Source: Planctomycetaceae bacterium
Lineage (GTDB): Bacteria; Planctomycetota; Planctomycetia; Pirellulales; Pirellulaceae
Reading direction: 5' to 3'
NCBI GenBank assembly: GCA_012729315.1
Contig: JAAYDI010000182.1
Span: 1 to 43,264, forward strand
DNA: 43,264 nucleotides
The number at the start of each line of letters is the position of its first letter. Position 1 is the first letter of the stretch. Position numbers and translations under genes: made by a program. Shown one piece after another: positions 39,587 through 43,264 of this stretch. Under the pieces are notes generated by a model. That model did no database searches. It was not told where the DNA came from and saw only the letters and a list, made by a program, of their open reading frames with translations.

Positions 39587-41857
39587 TCAGCTGACCTGTT
39601 TGCGGAATCGCGACACGCTGAGCACGAGCACCGTCATGCCACAGACGCCGAGGCCGGTGACCCAGGGGAGCAGATCGACGAAATCAGCACCGCGCAGGAC
39701 GATCCCGCGCAGGATCTCGATGAAATACGTGGCGGGAATCCCGTACGTGATGAGGTAGATCGGCAGCGGCATCTGAGCACGCGGGAAGACGAATCCCGAC
39801 AGCAGCACGGAGGGCAGCATGATGATGAACGCGAACTGCAGCCCCTCGACCTGGGTCTGTGCGAGTGTGGACACCAGCAGTCCCAGTCCGAGCGAGCAGA
39901 GCATGAAAAGCATGGAGAGGCTCAGCAACAGTGGAATGCTCCCGTGGATGGGCACGTCGAACACCAGGACCATCACGGTGATGACGAGGAGCAGTTCCAG
40001 GAATCCGACGATGGCGTAGGGGATGAGTTTGCCGAGCATCAGGCCGGTGCGTCCGACCGGCGTCACGAACAGCTGTTCCAGCGTGCCGAGCTCGCGCTCG
40101 CGCACGATGGCGAAGGATGTGAGGAAGAGCGTGACGAGCTGCAGAATGATTCCGATCAAGCCCGGCACAAAGAAATGGGCGCTCTCTAGATCAGGGTTGT
40201 ACAGGAGGCGTGTCCGCACATCGATCGGTATGCCTGGTGCCCCACTCGGATCGCGTGAGGGGGCGAACTGTGCAGCCTCGCCGCGCGGCTTGGCCAGCTG
40301 GATGGAGAGCTGAATACCCAGCAGTTTGGCGGTATTCAGCGCCGTCGTGGCCACCTGCGAGTCGCTGCCGTCGATCAGCACCTGGACGGCCACCTGTTCG
40401 CCCCGCAGCAGGTGATCGGAGTAGTCGGGCGGTATGCACAGTCCGACGCGTGCGCGTCCGGACGTCAGTGCGCGGTGAAATGACTCGCGGTCATAGACGC
40501 GGTTCTGGAACTTGAACCGGCGGGTGGTGACGAACGCATCGACCAGCCGGCGTCCTTCAGCGCGTCCGTCCTGATCAAAGACGACCAGAGGGATATGTTC
40601 GACCTGCGTGTCGATGGCATAACCGAAGATGATTGTCTGCATCACGGGGACGACCAGTATGAAGAACAGGGTGAGGCGTTGACGCCGGATGTGTAGGAAC
40701 TCCTTGATCAGGATGGCTGCGAGTCCATCGGTCGTGCGCCCGATGCGCTGCGGCTGGCGCGCCGGCAGCGTGGCCGCCGCGGCAGGAGGAGTCGCCGGTG
40801 AGTGTGTGTGCGGGGAGCTGTGGTCGTCCGGTTCGAGCGGCGTCGGCGACGGGGTTTCCGCTACCAGGGGTGCGGGGGCTGAGGGGGTGGGGGCTGGGTG
40901 AGTCGTAGCGGCTGCGGCACTCCGTTCAGCCGTGGCCGTCAGGGCCACAAACACGTCTTCCAGCGACGGTGAGATGCTGTGGATCTCGGCGGCCGCGCCG
41001 TGTGCTCGCACGCGCGCCAGCAGGTCGGCGGGTGGGCAGGTATCGGCGACCATCAAGTGGATCGTTTCGCCGAAGAGTGTGGCGTCGCGGACCGCCTCCA
41101 AGCTGCGGAGTTCTGTGAGGTAGGTGGCCGGATTGGCGACCCGCAATTCGTAACGTCGCACTCCGGCGGGGGTGACGGACGGCAGTTGCTTAAGCTGCCC
41201 GGGCTTGCCGCAGACGAGCAGTTTGGACAAGTGGATGTAGCCGACGTCCGTACACCGCTCGGCCTCGTCCATGTAATGGGTGGTGACCAGGAGGGTGACG
41301 CCCTGTGCGGCGAGCTGGAACAGCAGATCCCACAGTTGCCGGCGTGCGACCGGATCGATGCCTGCGGTCGGTTCATCCAGAAACAGAATTTCAGGTTCGT
41401 GGATCAGCGCGCAGGCCAGGGCCAGCCGTTGTTTCCAGCCTCCCGAGAGGGTACCCGCCAGTTGGTCGACACGGCTGTGCAGCCCCGCAAGCTGTATCAC
41501 GAAGTCGCACCGCTCCGCGATCCGCGCGCGCGAAAGCCCGTAGATCCGTCCGTAGAACTGGAGGTTCTCCAGGACGGTGAGGTCCGTGTACAGGCTGAAC
41601 TGCTGCGACATGTACCCGGTGTGCCGCTTGATCAGCTCCGAGTCGTACCGCACGTCGTATCCCAGGACCGAGGCGCTGCCGCCGGTCGGCTGCAGGATCC
41701 CCAGCAGCATGCGGATGATCGTGGACTTGCCGCTCCCGTTGGGTCCCAACAGCCCGAAGATCGCCGCGCGCTCGATCTGAAAGCTGACATCACTCACTGC
41801 CACCAGATTGCCGAAGTGACGTGTCAGCTGCTGGACATTGACGACCGTGTCAGTCAT
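39587..41857 (-). CDS. Fused ABC exporter: ATPase domain plus ABC-2 permease (YbhF-YbhS-like)
   Basis: A 756-aa fusion. Residues 1-230 are an ABC ATPase: Walker A GPNGSGKST, signature LSGGWKQRLALACAL, Walker B ILFLDEPTAGID, H-loop VTTHYMDEAE. This class usually has DrrA/YbhF-like ABC-2 partners. A Pro/Thr/Ala-rich linker (about 315-375) leads to an ABC-2 permease (about 380-756): a first helix LTLFFILVVPVMQTIIFGYA, a large periplasmic loop (IPLVVFDQDGRAEGRRLVDA), and five C-terminal helices with the ABC-2 motif VRERELGTLEQLFVTPV. In E. coli the two halves are separate proteins (YbhF; YbhS/R). No second permease is present, so it probably works as a homodimer. Strong Shine-Dalgarno ggaggcacacc precedes ATG 41857, which overlaps the end of the HlyD gene by 8 bp. 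Confidence 0.92.
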   Translation of the reverse strand: MTDTVVNVQQLTRHFGNLVAVSDVSFQIERAAIFGLLGPNGSGKSTIIRMLLGILQPTGGSASVLGYDVRYDSELIKRHTGYMSQQFSLYTDLTVLENLQFYGRIYGLSRARIAERCDFVIQLAGLHSRVDQLAGTLSGGWKQRLALACALIHEPEILFLDEPTAGIDPVARRQLWDLLFQLAAQGVTLLVTTHYMDEAERCTDVGYIHLSKLLVCGKPGQLKQLPSVTPAGVRRYELRVANPATYLTELRSLEAVRDATLFGETIHLMVADTCPPADLLARVRAHGAAAEIHSISPSLEDVFVALTATAERSAAAATTHPAPTPSAPAPLVAETPSPTPLEPDDHSSPHTHSPATPPAAAATLPARQPQRIGRTTDGLAAILIKEFLHIRRQRLTLFFILVVPVMQTIIFGYAIDTQVEHIPLVVFDQDGRAEGRRLVDAFVTTRRFKFQNRVYDRESFHRALTSGRARVGLCIPPDYSDHLLRGEQVAVQVLIDGSDSQVATTALNTAKLLGIQLSIQLAKPRGEAAQFAPSRDPSGAPGIPIDVRTRLLYNPDLESAHFFVPGLIGIILQLVTLFLTSFAIVRERELGTLEQLFVTPVGRTGLMLGKLIPYAIVGFLELLLVITVMVLVFDVPIHGSIPLLLSLSMLFMLCSLGLGLLVSTLAQTQVEGLQFAFIIMLPSVLLSGFVFPRAQMPLPIYLITYGIPATYFIEILRGIVLRGADFVDLLPWVTGLGVCGMTVLVLSVSRFRKQVS

Positions 41858-42989
41858 GGTGTGCCTCCCTGTCGGGCAACCGGATATCGGCGGACATGCC
41901 GGGCAGCAGCTTGCGGTCGGGATTCGGTATGGCCACCTTGATGCGGAAGACCAGTTTCGACCGTTCTTCGGGGGTCTGTACGTTGCTCGGCGTGAACTCT
42001 GCCTGCCGCGCGATGAACACGACAGTGCCGGTCAGGGCTTCGTCGGGGAAACTGTCCAGGATGACCCGCAGTTGCTGTCCCACCTGGATGCCGACCTGAT
42101 TCTGAGGGACGTAGGCGCGCACCCACAGATGCTGATCGTCCAGCAACGACAGGACGGGGGCCGACGGCGCGACGAGGTCGCCCGGCTGCAACTCCAGCAC
42201 CTCGACCGCACCCGCAAGCGGGCTCTTGATCTTGAGTTCCTCCAGCTGGATGTGCAGGGCATCCAGCGCGTGCCGGGCGGCATCGCGGGCGGCCTCTGCC
42301 GCCGCAATGTCCTCGACGCGATATCCGTTTTCGGTCAGCTGCCAGGCCTGATAGGCGCCTTCTACCTCCGCCTTGATGCGCTCTAAGTCTTCCTGGCGTG
42401 TTCCCACCTCCAGCAGATTGAGTTCCTGGGCCCGCAGTTCGACCATCGCTGTAGCGGCCTTCAACTGTTCGCCGGCCCGGTCGAGTTCTTCCTGTGCTGC
42501 AGCGCGACTCGCCACCAGACTCGAGACCCGCGTATGATTCCGCTCTGCCAGATCCAGCTGTGCCCGGGCGACGTCCAGTTGACTCCGGGCCACCTCCTTT
42601 TCCTGATCGCGCGGGCCATACGCCAGTTTCTCCTGTTCCGCCACGAGCTGGTCATAGCGCGCTTTTGCTTGTGCCCGTTCCTCGGGGCGGTAACCGGCCT
42701 TCAGCCGGTTCAGCGTGGCCTGTTGAGCGGCCAGCTGTGCTTCGGCCTCGCGCAGACGCTCCAGCAGATCGAACGGTTCGAGCTCGACCAGCACCTGGTC
42801 CTTCTCGACACGCTGCCCCTCCCGCACATGGACCGCCGCCACGCGACCGCCCACGCGCGAGCCGACCCGGATTTCGTCCGCCTCGATGAAACCGCTCACC
42901 TTGTCGGTCACGGAACGGTAGTGGTCGTACAGGAGCGTCGCGACGAGGAAGGTGGTGACGAGCGCGAAGGCCAGAATCCGCTTGATCAT
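41850..42989 (-). CDS. HlyD/YbhG-type membrane fusion protein
   Basis: A 379-aa adaptor. MIKRILAFALVTTFLVATLL is an N-terminal membrane anchor. Next come the first lipoyl half (VSGFIEADEIRVGSRVGGRV, VREGQRVEKDQVLVELEP), a long coiled-coil hairpin (about 75-215, rich in Glu/Ala/Gln, such as ARSQLDVARAQLDLAERNHT), the second lipoyl half (IKSPLAGAVEVLELQPGDLV), and a beta-barrel (LWVRAYVPQNQVGIQVGQQL). The arrangement is that of YbhG/EmrA-like adaptors. It shares 8 bp with the downstream fused ABC gene, so the two form one exporter. ATG 42989 is chosen because the anchor begins there; the open frame to 43073 gives no recognisable sequence. A TolC partner is not in this operon. Confidence 0.92.
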   Translation of the reverse strand: MIKRILAFALVTTFLVATLLYDHYRSVTDKVSGFIEADEIRVGSRVGGRVAAVHVREGQRVEKDQVLVELEPFDLLERLREAEAQLAAQQATLNRLKAGYRPEERAQAKARYDQLVAEQEKLAYGPRDQEKEVARSQLDVARAQLDLAERNHTRVSSLVASRAAAQEELDRAGEQLKAATAMVELRAQELNLLEVGTRQEDLERIKAEVEGAYQAWQLTENGYRVEDIAAAEAARDAARHALDALHIQLEELKIKSPLAGAVEVLELQPGDLVAPSAPVLSLLDDQHLWVRAYVPQNQVGIQVGQQLRVILDSFPDEALTGTVVFIARQAEFTPSNVQTPEERSKLVFRIKVAIPNPDRKLLPGMSADIRLPDREAHHD

Positions 42990-43224
42990 GATGGTCACGT
43001 CATGCGCCGAAAGAGAGGATGGTGCAACGGCCGCAGTGGACCACGGCGGAGTGCGTTGGGCCGCGCCCGGCATGTGCCAATTCGCACTCCGTGGCCGCCG
43101 GACGCATCTATCGTAGGAAATATCGGACCGCGAGTCATCTGCTGCCGCCCGAATTCTTTGCCGCGTGTAGGCTCGTTTTCATTGAATACACACGATGGGG
43201 GGCTGGATGGGGCGCGCAAGAAGG

Positions 43225-43249
43225 AAGGACCGGCGGTGAACCGGTCCTT
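43225..43249. terminator. Candidate terminator hairpin at the right end
   Basis: aaggaccgg (43225-43233) and ccggtcctt (43241-43249) form a perfect 9-bp stem with a 7-nt loop. On the minus strand it is followed by ccttcttg, weakly T-rich, so it may end a minus-strand gene lying beyond the window. The 275 bp between the HlyD start and the window end show no credible gene. Confidence 0.45.
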
Positions 43250-43264
43250 GCGAGATGGATGGGT

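Noticed and set aside
42995-43219. 74-aa minus-strand open frame at the right end
   Set aside because: Translation lacks any hydrophobic or conserved pattern and no Shine-Dalgarno is seen.

Overview
The window looks like a chromosomal segment of a high-GC planctomycete, probably of the Pirellulales or a nearby order. This is inferred from gene content and style: a HzsA-related multiheme propeller protein, a YVTN-propeller/c-type cytochrome, a secreted family I know only from planctomycetes, a Ser/Thr kinase fused to a tubulin-like GTPase domain, a planctomycete-type STAS protein (here broken), and intergenic DNA rich in dispersed and palindromic repeats. I see no rRNA, tRNA, CRISPR array, transposase or phage gene.

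Layout. 1-9.2 kb is a signalling block: a receiver/GGDEF-like/CBS protein (minus strand), then a plus-strand series of FHA/EAL-like protein, kinase-tubulin fusion (27-nt gap) and a lidless Hsp70. A small membrane-protein gene missing from ordinary ORF lists (6940-7104, minus) sits tail-to-tail with the fusion gene. The GGDEF-like and EAL-like domains have both lost catalytic residues, so they are probably read-out or scaffold modules. The kinase, FHA, tubulin and Hsp70 nucleotide-binding motifs are intact. This is the best candidate here for an undescribed system.

9.2-18.9 kb holds mobA, a DinB-like protein, a large secreted clan-A-type glycoside hydrolase, a diheme c-type cytochrome with a beta-propeller, a YceH-family protein, a large palindromic repeat element, and two tandem purine nucleoside phosphorylases that differ (Asn versus Asp) at the base-specificity residue. 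19.0-22.4 kb is a lower-GC HzsA-related gene bracketed on both sides by two dispersed repeat families, R1 and R2. 22.4-28.1 kb carries, on the minus strand, a Ski2-like helicase, a PilT-type ATPase and a TolC-family outer-membrane lipoprotein.

29.4-33.6 kb is a MacAB-like exporter operon (membrane protein, HlyD adaptor, ATPase, FtsX-type permease). The divergently placed TolC-family lipoprotein may be its outer-membrane partner. 33.6-35.5 kb mixes two broken genes (a STAS gene frameshifted by a 14-bp duplication and a truncated secreted redoxin) with a hemerythrin-like protein and an archaeal-type thymidylate synthase. 35.9-38.7 kb is a feoA-feoB-Cys-rich ferrous iron uptake operon. 38.7-43.0 kb (minus) has a CAP-domain protein with a DnaJ-type zinc-finger protein, then a second exporter, made of a HlyD adaptor and a fused ATPase-permease resembling YbhG-YbhFS.

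A feature of the intergenic DNA is the repeated occurrence of 12-15 bp head-to-tail duplications at eight places. One of them inactivates the STAS gene. All functional statements rest on reading translated sequence and motifs by eye; no database search was run.
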